Assembly: GCA_011049175.1 (NCBI GenBank)
Contig: DSCJ01000001.1
Location: 1-42,270, forward strand
Direction of reading: 5' to 3'
Origin: Bacteroidota bacterium
GTDB lineage: Bacteria > Bacteroidota > Bacteroidia > Bacteroidales > VadinHA17
Length of the DNA: 42,270 nt
Shown here: positions 34,775-42,270 of the stretch, in pieces
How positions within the stretch are numbered: position 1 is the stretch's first letter
Layout: every line of letters starts with the position of its first letter
The notes under the pieces: generated by a model
Seen by the model: only the letters and a program-made list of their open reading frames with translations
Database searches by the model: none
What the model was told of the DNA's origin: nothing
Program-made: the position numbers and the translations under genes

Positions 34775-35836
34775 TCAAAACGGCCGGTCGTAGTATTGCC
34801 GGTTGTAATATTGCCGGTATTCACCGGTAATGACATGATCAAGCCATTCCCGGTGTGAAAGGTACCAGTCAAGGGTTTTTGCCAGCCCTTCCTGAAAACT
34901 TACCCGGGGTTCCCATCCCAGTTCCTTCCTGATCTTTTCCGCATCAATGGCATACCTCAGATCATGCCCTGCCCGGTCTTTCACAAAACTGATCAGCCTT
35001 TCTGAACTGCCGGGATCGTTCCCCAGCCTTTCATCGGCCAGCCGGCATAACAACCTGAGCAGGTCAATGTTTTTCCATTCATTGTACCCGCCGATATTAT
35101 AGGTTTCTCCCGGTTGTCCCCTGTGAAACAGCAAATCGATAGCCCTGGCATGGTCTTCTACGTACAGCCAGTCGCGTATGTTTTCTCCTTTTCCGTATAC
35201 GGGAATTTCCTCCCCGTTCATGATCCGGTAAATAGCCAGGGGGATGAGCTTCTCGGGGAACTGGTATGGTCCGTAGTTGTTCGAACAATTGCTTATCACC
35301 GCCGGCAATCCGTAGGTATGGGCAAAAGCCCTGACCAGATGGTCTGCCCCCGCCTTGCTGGCTGAATACGGACTTTTCGGGTCGTAGGGGGTATCTTCCC
35401 GGAATTTCCCTTCCCTGCCCAGCGAACCGAAAACTTCGTCGGTTGAAATATGGTAAAACAACTTTCCTTCGTATGATCCTTTCCAGTAATCCCTGGCCAG
35501 GGTGAGCAGGTTTCCTGTTCCCACCACATTGGTGCTGATGAATTCGGTGGGATCGGATATGGACCTGTCTACATGCGACTCGGCCGCCAGATGAATGACT
35601 GCATCGGGCCGGTGTTCCTCGAACAGTCGCTTCATTTCTTCCCGGTTCCGGATATCCCCCCTGACGAAAAGATAGTTCTTCTCCTTTTCGATATCTTTCA
35701 GATTTTCCAGGTTTCCTGCATAGGTCAGCAGGTCGAGGTTGATAATGCGGTATTCCGGGTAGCTTTTTACGAAATGTCGTACCACATGGGACCCGATAAA
35801 ACCGGCCCCGCCGCTGATCAGTATGGTTTTATTCAT
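34775..35836 (-). CDS. rfbB: dTDP-glucose 4,6-dehydratase
   Basis: 353 residues of the extended SDR family: NAD-binding GGAGFIGSHVV at the N-terminus, STDEVFGSLG with the catalytic DE pair, and YSASKAGAD (YxxxK). It converts dTDP-glucose to the 4-keto-6-deoxy sugar. It is the last of six nucleotide-sugar genes on this strand; rfbA, rfbC and rfbD are not in the window. It overlaps the galE end by 8 bases. Confidence 0.93.
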   Translation of the reverse strand: MNKTILISGGAGFIGSHVVRHFVKSYPEYRIINLDLLTYAGNLENLKDIEKEKNYLFVRGDIRNREEMKRLFEEHRPDAVIHLAAESHVDRSISDPTEFISTNVVGTGNLLTLARDYWKGSYEGKLFYHISTDEVFGSLGREGKFREDTPYDPKSPYSASKAGADHLVRAFAHTYGLPAVISNCSNNYGPYQFPEKLIPLAIYRIMNGEEIPVYGKGENIRDWLYVEDHARAIDLLFHRGQPGETYNIGGYNEWKNIDLLRLLCRLADERLGNDPGSSERLISFVKDRAGHDLRYAIDAEKIRKELGWEPRVSFQEGLAKTLDWYLSHREWLDHVITGEYRQYYNRQYYDRPF

Positions 35837-36869
35837 CGCTGAATGGGTTTTCCCTGTATTTTTTCTCCCAGTTCCAGGCCGTCAGCATGGCATCATCCAG
35901 GGTGCTCCGGGCTTCCCACCCCAGTTCAGTATTTGCCAGGCGGGTATCTGCCCATACTTTTTCCACATCTCCCGGACGGCGGTCTACAAAACGGTAATTG
36001 AGTTTTACGCCCGAAACACGCTCGAACGACCGGATGGCTTCCAACACAGAAACTCCCTGACCGGTGCCCAGGTTAAATACTTCAAAAGGATGTTTCTGCT
36101 GTCCGGCCAGTAAACGTTCAATGGCCACCACATGAGCCCGGGCCAGATCGGTAACATGCAGGTAGTCACGAATGGCCGTTCCATCGGGGGTGTTGTAATC
36201 CCGGCCGAATACTTTCAGCTCTTTTCTGAGCCCGATGGCTGTTTGTGTGATGAAGGGAACCAGATTGTCGGGGATGCCCTGGGGTAATTCGCCGATCAGG
36301 CCCGAAGGATGGGCTCCGATGGGGTTGAAATACCTCAGGGAAATGACGCCCATCGCATGGTGGTTCACAAGAAAATCCTGAAGGATTTCTTCCGAGATCT
36401 TTTTGGTGTTTCCGTAAGGAGAGGCGGGACGCTTCACCTGAGCTTCCTCCGTTACCGGCAGCTGGTCGGGTTGCCCGTAAACGGTACACGAAGAAGAAAA
36501 AACCATGGCAGGCACTCTGTGTTTTTTCATTCCTTCCAGCAGATGGATAAGGGAAACCAGATTGTTGTAGTAATAATCCAGCGGGCGGGCAACCGATTCC
36601 CCTACCGATTTGAGGGCGGCAAAATGGATCACCGCCACGATATCCGGATACCTGTCAAACAGGCCCAGGGTTTTCTCCTGCCGGCAAAGGTTGAACTTTT
36701 CGAAAAGAGGACGTTTACCGGTGATTTGGGCAATCCGGCCAAGGATCTCCTCGCGTGAGTTTGACAGATCGTCTACCACCACCGCCTCATACCCGGCCTC
36801 CTGCAGTTCAACCACAGTGTGTGATCCGATATATCCGGTTCCTCCGGTAACCAGTACCTTTTTCTTCAT
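35829..36869 (-). CDS. galE: UDP-glucose 4-epimerase
   Basis: 346 residues: TGGTGYIGSHTVVELQ at the N-terminus, FSSSCTVYG, the YGNTK segment (YxxxK) and the C-terminal GWEARSTLDDAMLTAWNWEK. This is the classical GalE arrangement. It interconverts UDP-glucose/UDP-galactose and, in many forms, the N-acetylated sugars, which would connect it to the dehydrogenase upstream. Starts three bases after the dehydrogenase gene ends. Confidence 0.94.
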   Translation of the reverse strand: MKKKVLVTGGTGYIGSHTVVELQEAGYEAVVVDDLSNSREEILGRIAQITGKRPLFEKFNLCRQEKTLGLFDRYPDIVAVIHFAALKSVGESVARPLDYYYNNLVSLIHLLEGMKKHRVPAMVFSSSCTVYGQPDQLPVTEEAQVKRPASPYGNTKKISEEILQDFLVNHHAMGVISLRYFNPIGAHPSGLIGELPQGIPDNLVPFITQTAIGLRKELKVFGRDYNTPDGTAIRDYLHVTDLARAHVVAIERLLAGQQKHPFEVFNLGTGQGVSVLEAIRSFERVSGVKLNYRFVDRRPGDVEKVWADTRLANTELGWEARSTLDDAMLTAWNWEKKYRENPFSDE

Positions 36870-36872
36870 TGT

Positions 36873-38174
36873 TTACAGGCTCCAGTAGGTAAGTTTTTTA
36901 ATTTTTCCCCGGTAAATGCCCTTGATATCGACAAAAACCGCCTTTTTTCCGGCCAGTTCAAGAAAATCGTCTTCCGTAAGGCCTGCATATTCTTCATGTC
37001 CCACCGCCAACACCATGGCATCGTAGTTCCTGTCGGGCTGAGCCCTGAGATCAATGCCGTATTCTTCCTTCACTTCTTCGGCCGATGCTCTGGCATCCAG
37101 CACATCCACATGCAAACCATACGATTCAAATTCGCGGATCATGTCAACCACTTTGGTGTTTCTTATATCGCTCACATTTTCCTTGAAAGTGATCCCCATG
37201 ACCAGCACCTTCGCCCGGCTGATGTTTTTCCCGGCAGCGATGATCTTCTTCACGGTTTGCTTGGCTACGTATCCTCCCATGGAATCGTTCACATACCTTC
37301 CGGCATTGATAATCTGGGCATGATAGCCCAGCTCGCGCGATTTATAAGCCAGGTAATACGGGTCAACCCCGATGCAATGGCCTCCCACCAGTCCGGGCGA
37401 AAAGCGGAGGAAGTTCCATTTGGTGGCGGCAGCCTCCAGTACTTCATAGGTGTTGATTCCCATGCGGTTGAATATGATCGAAAGCTCATTCATAAAGGCG
37501 ATGTTGATATCCCGCTGGGTGTTTTCAATGATCTTGGCCGCTTCGGCCACCTTGATGGAACTGGCACGGTGAATTCCGGCCCTGATGATCAGTTCATAGG
37601 TCAGTGCAATGTTCTCGAGCGCTTCCTCATCATTCCCCGATACCACCTTGGTGATGTTGGTCAGGGTGTGCACCCTGTCGCCCGGATTGATCCTTTCGGG
37701 AGAAAAACCCACTTTGAAATCCTTCCCGGCCGTAAGCCCCGATTCCTTTTCCAGAATGGGAATGCAGTCTTCTTCCGTACATCCGGGATATACCGTGGAT
37801 TCATATACCACATAATCCCCCTTTTTCAGCACTTTTCCTACCGTTTTACTGGCTGAAAGAAGAGGTTTCAGATCGGGCTGATTGTGCTCATCGATGGGTG
37901 TGGGTACGGCCACAATATGAAAATGGGCTTCTTTCAGTTTTTCCGGGTCGTGCGTAAAACGGATCTGCACCCCTTCGAATGCTTCGCTTCCTATTTCTCG
38001 GCTGGGATCCTGCTTTTTGTTTAACATGGCAATCCGGTGTTCATTCACATCGAAACCTGTTACCGGCATATGGCGGGCAAATTCCAGGGCGATGGGAAGT
38101 CCAACATATCCCAGTCCGATGACGGATATTCGCTTTTTCCCTTCTGTTAACTCTTTAAACATGCTTTTTTCCAT
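36873..38174 (-). CDS. Nucleotide-sugar 6-dehydrogenase, WbpO/TviB type
   Basis: 433 residues of the UDP-glucose/GDP-mannose dehydrogenase family. NAD-binding VIGLGYVGLPIALEFA (about 18-33), YESTVYPGCTEE, and the catalytic C267 in GLVGGHCIGVDPYYL. The WNFLRFSPGLVGGHC context resembles the WbpO/TviB/CapL group, which oxidises UDP-GalNAc or UDP-GlcNAc to the uronic acid. In this cluster it should supply UDP-GlcNAcA-type substrate for the WbpB/E/D homologues. An inner start at M5 is possible. Follows wbpB by six bases. Confidence 0.88.
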   Translation of the reverse strand: MEKSMFKELTEGKKRISVIGLGYVGLPIALEFARHMPVTGFDVNEHRIAMLNKKQDPSREIGSEAFEGVQIRFTHDPEKLKEAHFHIVAVPTPIDEHNQPDLKPLLSASKTVGKVLKKGDYVVYESTVYPGCTEEDCIPILEKESGLTAGKDFKVGFSPERINPGDRVHTLTNITKVVSGNDEEALENIALTYELIIRAGIHRASSIKVAEAAKIIENTQRDINIAFMNELSIIFNRMGINTYEVLEAAATKWNFLRFSPGLVGGHCIGVDPYYLAYKSRELGYHAQIINAGRYVNDSMGGYVAKQTVKKIIAAGKNISRAKVLVMGITFKENVSDIRNTKVVDMIREFESYGLHVDVLDARASAEEVKEEYGIDLRAQPDRNYDAMVLAVGHEEYAGLTEDDFLELAGKKAVFVDIKGIYRGKIKKLTYWSL

Positions 38175-38180
38175 GGCGCT

Positions 38181-39176
38181 TCAAACATCATTTTTTGAAA
38201 GGTTATATAAAAGGGGATGTACCTCTCCCGACAGCCCTTCGGGCTGAGCGTTCCTGATATGATACACTATTTCTATGGAACGGCGAATATCTTCAATGCC
38301 AAATCCGTTGCCTTTCAGGATCTGGCGGTAACTTTCCGTATGCAGATCGGTAAATCCGTCGGAAAACTCAATTTCTTCGCCGTCAATCCGGATTGACCGG
38401 TAGGTTCTTTGTCCCTTTTTTCTGACCGCTTCGGGAAGATCGGCTGCATTCAAACTGAGGAACCACCTGACCCTGGCCTTTTCGAGTTGCAGGAAGCCCG
38501 ACGCCCTGTTGTTTTCCAGTAAATGGACCCTGTTCTCGGCAGGTTTGCCGAATATCCAGGTCAGCATGTCGAAAAAATGCACCCCGATATTGGTGGCAAT
38601 CCCTCCCGATTTCTGTATATCTCCTTTCCAGGAGATGAAATACCAGTGGCCCCGGCTGGTGATGTAGGTAAGGTCGATATCGTAAATCTTTTCTCCGTTT
38701 TCCTGATCGATTTTTTTCTTCAGAGCCTTTATTGACGGATGAAGCCTGAGCTGCAAAATGTTGTTGACCTTTCTGCCGGTTTCCTGTTCAAACTCCTGCA
38801 GCGCATCCACGTTCCAGGGATTCAGTACCATGGGCTTCTCGCAAATGGCATCGGCCTGGTGCTTCAGGGCAAAGCGGATGTGTGAATCGTGCAGGTAATT
38901 GGGAGAACAGATGCTTACATAATCGATGCGTTTTCCAATACGGCGCATCTTGTCAATATGCCTGTCGAACCTTTCGAATTCAACAAAAAAATCGGCGTTG
39001 GGAAAATAACTGTCCAGAATCCCTACGGTATCAGACGGATCAAGGGCGGCCAGCAGAACATTCCCCGTATCATAAATGGCCCTGAGGTGTCTTACTGCCA
39101 CGAATCCGGCAATACCTATCAGGGCAAAATGTTTCGGTTGGCTTGGGTACTTCATCGCGATATCCCGATTCATCAT
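38181..39176 (-). CDS. wbpB: WbpB/WlbA-type UDP-GlcNAcA 3-dehydrogenase
   Basis: 331 residues of the Gfo/Idh/MocA oxidoreductase family. The N-terminus (FALIGIAGFVAVRHLRAIYDTGN), VSICSPNYLHDSHI, and EKPMVLN with the conserved lysine-proline match WbpB/WlbA enzymes, which oxidise C3 of UDP-GlcNAc uronic acid using NAD. An alternative start is the ATG at 39155. It lies between the acetyltransferase and dehydrogenase genes, the expected order for this pathway. Confidence 0.86.
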   Translation of the reverse strand: MMNRDIAMKYPSQPKHFALIGIAGFVAVRHLRAIYDTGNVLLAALDPSDTVGILDSYFPNADFFVEFERFDRHIDKMRRIGKRIDYVSICSPNYLHDSHIRFALKHQADAICEKPMVLNPWNVDALQEFEQETGRKVNNILQLRLHPSIKALKKKIDQENGEKIYDIDLTYITSRGHWYFISWKGDIQKSGGIATNIGVHFFDMLTWIFGKPAENRVHLLENNRASGFLQLEKARVRWFLSLNAADLPEAVRKKGQRTYRSIRIDGEEIEFSDGFTDLHTESYRQILKGNGFGIEDIRRSIEIVYHIRNAQPEGLSGEVHPLLYNLSKNDV

Positions 39177-39179
39177 TTG

Positions 39180-39767
39180 TTAATCAATCATTTTTCTTAC
39201 CCGGTTATTTTCCAGCAGGTATTTTTCCCCGCTTTCGGCACAAACGGCTATTCCCTCTTCATTGAAATCCAGGCGGTGTCCGTACTCGCTCATCCATCCC
39301 ACCTGCCGGGCAGGATTTCCCACCACCAGGGCATAGGGTTTCACTTCCCTTGTAACCACTGCTCCGGCTCCGATAAAAGCGTATTCACCAATGTCGTTAC
39401 CGCATACGATGGTGGCATTCGCCCCAATTGAGGCTCCTTTCCTCACATATGTGCGAACGTACTGCCCTCTTCTCACCACGGCGCTGCGGGGATTCACCAC
39501 ATTGGTAAATACCATGGAGGGACCCAGGAAAACATCGTCTTCACAGATCACTCCGGTGTAGATGGAAACATTATTCTGTACCTTGACATTTTTGCCGAGA
39601 ACCACTTCCGATGAAATCACTACGTTCTGGCCGATGTTGCATTCTTCTCCGATCACCGCTCCGGTCATGATATGGGAAAAATGCCAGATCTTTGTGCCCC
39701 GTCCAATGCGGGCTCCCTGGTCAATTACAGCCGTTTCATGGGCAAAATATTCCTTTTCGGTGCTCAT
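39180..39767 (-). CDS. wbpD: WbpD-type N-acetyltransferase (left-handed beta-helix)
   Basis: 195 residues from the ATG at 39767, which overlaps the wbpE stop codon by 4 bases (ATGA); the frame is open 30 codons further upstream inside wbpE, which is shadow. Hexapeptide repeats fill most of the protein ([60 protein letters not shown] given in parts). The [14 protein letters not shown] ending is typical of WbpD. It should acetylate the 3-amino group of the UDP-sugar made by WbpE. Confidence 0.9.
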   Translation of the reverse strand: MSTEKEYFAHETAVIDQGARIGRGTKIWHFSHIMTGAVIGEECNIGQNVVISSEVVLGKNVKVQNNVSIYTGVICEDDVFLGPSMVFTNVVNPRSAVVRRGQYVRTYVRKGASIGANATIVCGNDIGEYAFIGAGAVVTREVKPYALVVGNPARQVGWMSEYGHRLDFNEEGIAVCAESGEKYLLENNRVRKMID

Positions 39768-40891
39768 GGTCTGAATGCATGAAGTTGTTCCACAATATAT
39801 TCCTGCTGGTCGGGCGACAGTTCCGTATGCATGGGCAGGCTGATCACCTGCCGGCACAGGGAATCGGTTACCGGGAATTCGCTCTCACGGTACCCCAGGT
39901 ACGCATAGGCTTTTTGTGCATGCAGGGGCACAGGATAATACACCATGGCCGGTATGTTTTTTTCATGCAGGAATTCTCTCAGCCGGTTGCGGTCTATTCC
40001 TTTTGTTTTCAGGGTATACTGATGGAAAATATGGGTGGAAAAGGGACTACGCGCCGGAATGTCAAACCGGCCGGAAAGCTTCAGTGCTTCGTCATAGCGT
40101 GCAGCGGCTTCCTGGCGGCGGGTGTTGAAATCATCCAGGTATTTCAGTTTAACCTGCAGAATGGCGGCCTGCAGGGTGTCCAGCCGGGAATTGACCCCGA
40201 TGCGGTCATGATAATACCGCGCCTTCATGCCGTGGTTAACAATCGAACGCATGCTGGCTGCCAGCTCATCCGACTCTGTGAAAATCGCTCCCCCGTCGCC
40301 GTAGGCCCCCAGATTCTTCGATGGGAAAAAGGAAGTGCAGCCGATATGACCCAGTGTGCCGGCTTTTCCTGTCGTGCCCCCTTTCCCCTTATATTCCGCT
40401 CCGAGTGCCTGGGCTGCATCTTCTATCACATACAGGTTGTGTTCGCGGGCCAGTTCCAGAATGGGCTCCATATCGGCACACTGACCGAAAAGATGCACGG
40501 GCACAATGGCCCTGGTGCGTGGAGTTATGGCTTTGCGCACAGCCTCGGGAGTTATGTTGAAGGTGTGGGGATCCACGTCCACAAATACGGGTTTTGCTCC
40601 CAGCAGGGCAACCACTTCCGCAGTGGCAATAAAGGTAAAATCAGGTGTGATCACCTCATCGCCGGGTTTCAGCCCGATGGCCATCAGCGCCACCTGAAGG
40701 GCGTCGGTGCCGTTTCCGCAGGGAACCACATGTTTAACCCCCAGGTAATTTCCCAGACCTGTGGCAAATTTACCTACAGCCGGTCCGTTGATAAAAGCTG
40801 TGGAATCAATGACTTCCCGGATGGCTGCGTCTATTTCTCCTTTCAGCCGGCGGTACTGGCCGGTAAGATCTACCATCCTGATCTGTTCCAT
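39764..40891 (-). CDS. wbpE: WbpE-type UDP-sugar 3-aminotransferase
   Basis: 375 residues of the DegT/DnrJ/EryC1 PLP aminotransferase family. The PLP lysine is K192 in [15 protein letters not shown]158 in [10 protein letters not shown] pairs with the pyridine nitrogen, and [16 protein letters not shown] is the usual N-terminus of WbpE. It transfers an amino group to C3 of the 3-keto UDP-sugar. First gene of the six-gene nucleotide-sugar operon, with a possible promoter just upstream. Confidence 0.9.
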   Translation of the reverse strand: MEQIRMVDLTGQYRRLKGEIDAAIREVIDSTAFINGPAVGKFATGLGNYLGVKHVVPCGNGTDALQVALMAIGLKPGDEVITPDFTFIATAEVVALLGAKPVFVDVDPHTFNITPEAVRKAITPRTRAIVPVHLFGQCADMEPILELAREHNLYVIEDAAQALGAEYKGKGGTTGKAGTLGHIGCTSFFPSKNLGAYGDGGAIFTESDELAASMRSIVNHGMKARYYHDRIGVNSRLDTLQAAILQVKLKYLDDFNTRRQEAAARYDEALKLSGRFDIPARSPFSTHIFHQYTLKTKGIDRNRLREFLHEKNIPAMVYYPVPLHAQKAYAYLGYRESEFPVTDSLCRQVISLPMHTELSPDQQEYIVEQLHAFRP

Positions 40892-40908
40892 ACGAAGCAG
40901 AATTTTTG

Positions 40909-40942
40909 CGAAGATACCAAATTCGAAACGAATGACGACAAA
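40909..40942 (-). promoter_or_regulatory. Possible promoter of the nucleotide-sugar operon
   Basis: On the minus strand TTTG (40939-40942) is followed after 22 bases by TATCTTCG (40909-40916), a five-of-six match to TAnnTTTG. It ends 17 bases before the wbpE ATG. The spacer is slightly long. Confidence 0.35.
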
Positions 40943-41031
40943 AACGAATGGATTTCAGCTGATGGAATACCGCAGGAAAAATTGCAGAGGGAATTTATTG
41001 TGAAAAATGATGACATGCTCTGAATATTTCG

Positions 41032-41039
41032 TAATTTTG
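41032..41039 (+). promoter_or_regulatory. Possible -7 element of the HU-SPOR gene
   Basis: TAATTTTG fits TAnnTTTG exactly and lies 28 bases before the GTG start at 41068. No TTTG is present at the -33 distance. Confidence 0.4.
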
Positions 41040-41067
41040 CCTGAGATAAAACCCAAAAGAACATACC

Positions 41068-42063
41068 GTGGATATTGTTGCCCACATCCGGCAGTTGCTT
41101 GTTTTGCATGATTGTGTCATTGTCCCTGATTTCGGAGGGTTTGTTGCCAATTATCAACCGGCTGAAATCGATTTTGAACGGCATGTATTTTCCCCGCCTT
41201 CCAAAAGGATCAGTTTTAACAGAAACCTGTCGGGGAACGACGGTTTGCTGGTGGGTTATATTTCCGAAAGGCAGGGCATAGGCTATGTTGACGCCCGGAG
41301 GGCCGTGGCCGGGTTTGTGAAAGAGGTAAAAGACCGGCTTGAAAAAGGGAAACCTTTTCATTTTGAGGATATCGGCCGTTTTCAGTATGATGAGCGGCAT
41401 AACCTGCAGTTCGAACCCGACCATACACGGAATTATCTGATCGGATCGTACGGCCTGTCTAGGTTTACGGCTACCCCGCTGGAGGATTATGACGTAAGGA
41501 AGAAGATCAGAAAGTTCAGAGACAAGCCTCCGGCCGGAAAGCGGCCTGCCGGAAAAACCCTGCGGCGTGTATTGATTGCTATTCCCGTACTGGTCGCTCT
41601 GGCCCTGATCCCCCTTAAAACCCATTACCTGGATGATCTGAACCTGGATTTTTCTTCTTTCCAGTGGTTGAAGAAAAAAGAAGCGGTGACAGAACAGCCG
41701 GCCACTCCCGGACAAACCGCCCGTTACAACGATGATGTGGAGGAAGGCAAAGAAGAAGAGGCTCAGCCGGTAATGGAGGAAAAGGAAATTCCTGTGGAAG
41801 AAACCCCTGAAAAAGTCCTTCCCGCCCCGGCAGTAAGCCGGTATTATTTGATTGCCGGTAGTTTCCGTAGGGCAGAAAATGCCCATACCCTTCAGGGCGA
41901 GCTTGAATCAAAAGGATATTCCTCCGAGATCCTGGAAGCCGGAAACGGATACCTGCGGGTATCTATGAGCGTTTTTGATAATAAAGAGGAAGCCCTTCAG
42001 TCTCTTCAAAGGATCAGGCAACAGCCCGGCAGACAGTCGGTGTGGCTGCTGAAAAATCCATGA
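41068..42063 (+). CDS. HU-CCDC81-like and SPOR domain membrane protein
   Basis: 331 residues starting at a GTG. The N-terminal ~140 residues match the bacterial HU-CCDC81 type domains (VAHIRQLLVLHDCVIVPDFGGF, SFNRNLSGNDGLL, GKPFHFEDIGRF). A single membrane helix (about 170-190, RVLIAIPVLVALALIPL) follows a basic linker, then an acidic, proline-rich linker (about 210-255), and a C-terminal SPOR domain (about 257-331, YYLIAGSFRRAENAHTLQ). SPOR domains bind denuded glycan strands at division sites, so the predicted layout is HU-like domain in the cytoplasm and SPOR domain in the periplasm. A cell-division role is inferred. Confidence 0.85.
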   Translation: MDIVAHIRQLLVLHDCVIVPDFGGFVANYQPAEIDFERHVFSPPSKRISFNRNLSGNDGLLVGYISERQGIGYVDARRAVAGFVKEVKDRLEKGKPFHFEDIGRFQYDERHNLQFEPDHTRNYLIGSYGLSRFTATPLEDYDVRKKIRKFRDKPPAGKRPAGKTLRRVLIAIPVLVALALIPLKTHYLDDLNLDFSSFQWLKKKEAVTEQPATPGQTARYNDDVEEGKEEEAQPVMEEKEIPVEETPEKVLPAPAVSRYYLIAGSFRRAENAHTLQGELESKGYSSEILEAGNGYLRVSMSVFDNKEEALQSLQRIRQQPGRQSVWLLKNP

Positions 42064-42221
42064 GACCGTTTGTCTTCGGGCATAGCCACATTGGGTTGTG
42101 TGGTTCGTGTTTCGTGTTCAAATGGTTCTGTTTAAAAGATGGTGGTTAACTACGTAGATACTGTGTTAAAATCCAAATAATATTTCAAAAAACACTACTT
42201 TTGTATTTAACCGAAGGAAGG

Positions 42222-42237
42222 CTTTGGTTTACCAAAG
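42222..42237. other. Small perfect hairpin near right end
   Basis: CTTTGG (42222-42227) and CCAAAG (42232-42237) form a 6-bp stem with a TTTA loop. It would lie in the 5' leader of any transcript starting at the TACTTTTG box upstream. Confidence 0.5.
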
Positions 42238-42250
42238 TCTATCCTGTGTA

Positions 42251-42270
42251 GTGGGAGGGATACCTCCCAC
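42251..42270. repeat. Perfect 8-bp inverted repeat ending at the right edge
   Basis: GTGGGAGG (42251-42258) and CCTCCCAC (42263-42270) form a perfect stem with a GATA loop, and the second arm ends at the last base of the window. GC-rich, in contrast to the left-edge repeat. Confidence 0.85.

Larger units (their letters stand above)
42064..42270. other. Non-coding right end with a possible -7 box
   Basis: No gene is seen in these 207 bases. TACTTTTG at 42196-42203 fits the -7 consensus TAnnTTTG without a TTTG at the -33 distance. It may drive a gene just beyond the window. Two hairpins follow. Confidence 0.5.

Noticed and set aside
39692-41023. 443-residue open frame on the plus strand
   Set aside because: It lies antisense to wbpE and part of wbpD, whose motifs and start/stop overlap are clear. 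The translation looks low-complexity and matches no family I recognise.
40870-41886. 338-residue open frame on the minus strand across the HU-SPOR gene
   Set aside because: It is antisense to a gene with recognisable HU-like, membrane and SPOR domains, and overlaps the probable wbpE promoter.

Overview
The window is bacterial chromosome from a member of the Bacteroidota, most likely an anaerobic, Bacteroidales-like lineage. The main evidence is a complete type IX secretion / gliding core (porP-gldK-gldL-gldM-gldN), DUF4270 and DUF4197 lipoproteins, an HU-SPOR protein of the type found in this phylum, scarce Shine-Dalgarno sequences, and TAnnTTTG-like promoter elements. Genes are densely packed. 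No tRNA, rRNA, CRISPR array, transposase or phage gene was seen.

Layout. (1) 1-279: AT-rich leader with a perfect 16-bp inverted repeat exactly at the left edge. (2) 280-6444 (+): a seven-gene sulfur operon: a Tat-exported molybdopterin reductase, a four-cluster ferredoxin subunit, an NrfD/PsrC membrane subunit, a YeeE/YedE (TsuA-like) sulfur transporter split into two genes, and two membrane-anchored rhodanese-fold proteins. (3) 6445-9754 (-): a THEP1-like NTPase, a transsulfuration-family PLP enzyme and an MlaE/MlaF-type lipid ABC transporter pair. (4) 9918-11012 (+): mannose-1-phosphate guanylyltransferase, ending at a bidirectional terminator. (5) 11077-20659 (-): topA, a ureohydrolase-like gene, then porP-gldK-gldL-gldM-gldN. 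(6) 20783-23140 (+): class A penicillin-binding protein. (7) 23141-30614 (-): panC, panD, a flippase-like membrane protein, hldE-type cytidylyltransferase, radA, a frameshifted endonuclease/exonuclease/phosphatase gene, a DUF4197 lipoprotein and a fused peptide-type ABC ATPase. (8) 30790-34762 (+): a stand-alone glycogen-synthase N-terminal domain, a DUF4270 lipoprotein and glmS. (9) 34775-40891 (-): six nucleotide-sugar genes (wbpE, wbpD, wbpB, a WbpO/TviB-type dehydrogenase, galE, rfbB). (10) 41068-42063 (+): HU-TM-SPOR protein, then a short non-coding tail ending exactly on a perfect hairpin.

The most interesting element is the pair of rhodanese-like proteins closing the sulfur operon. Both are 207 residues, both lack a cysteine at the usual rhodanese active-site position, and both end in the same tail terminating in TTIQGGC. 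In the second protein this terminal cysteine is the only cysteine. This looks like a sulfur-carrying arm, comparable in concept to the GGCGG tail of SoxY. I infer that it may move sulfane sulfur on the outer face of the inner membrane between the molybdenum reductase and the split YeeE transporter. Other oddities are a ureohydrolase homologue that has lost both histidine metal ligands, a glycogen-synthase domain without its catalytic partner, and a one-base frameshift in the phosphatase-family gene.
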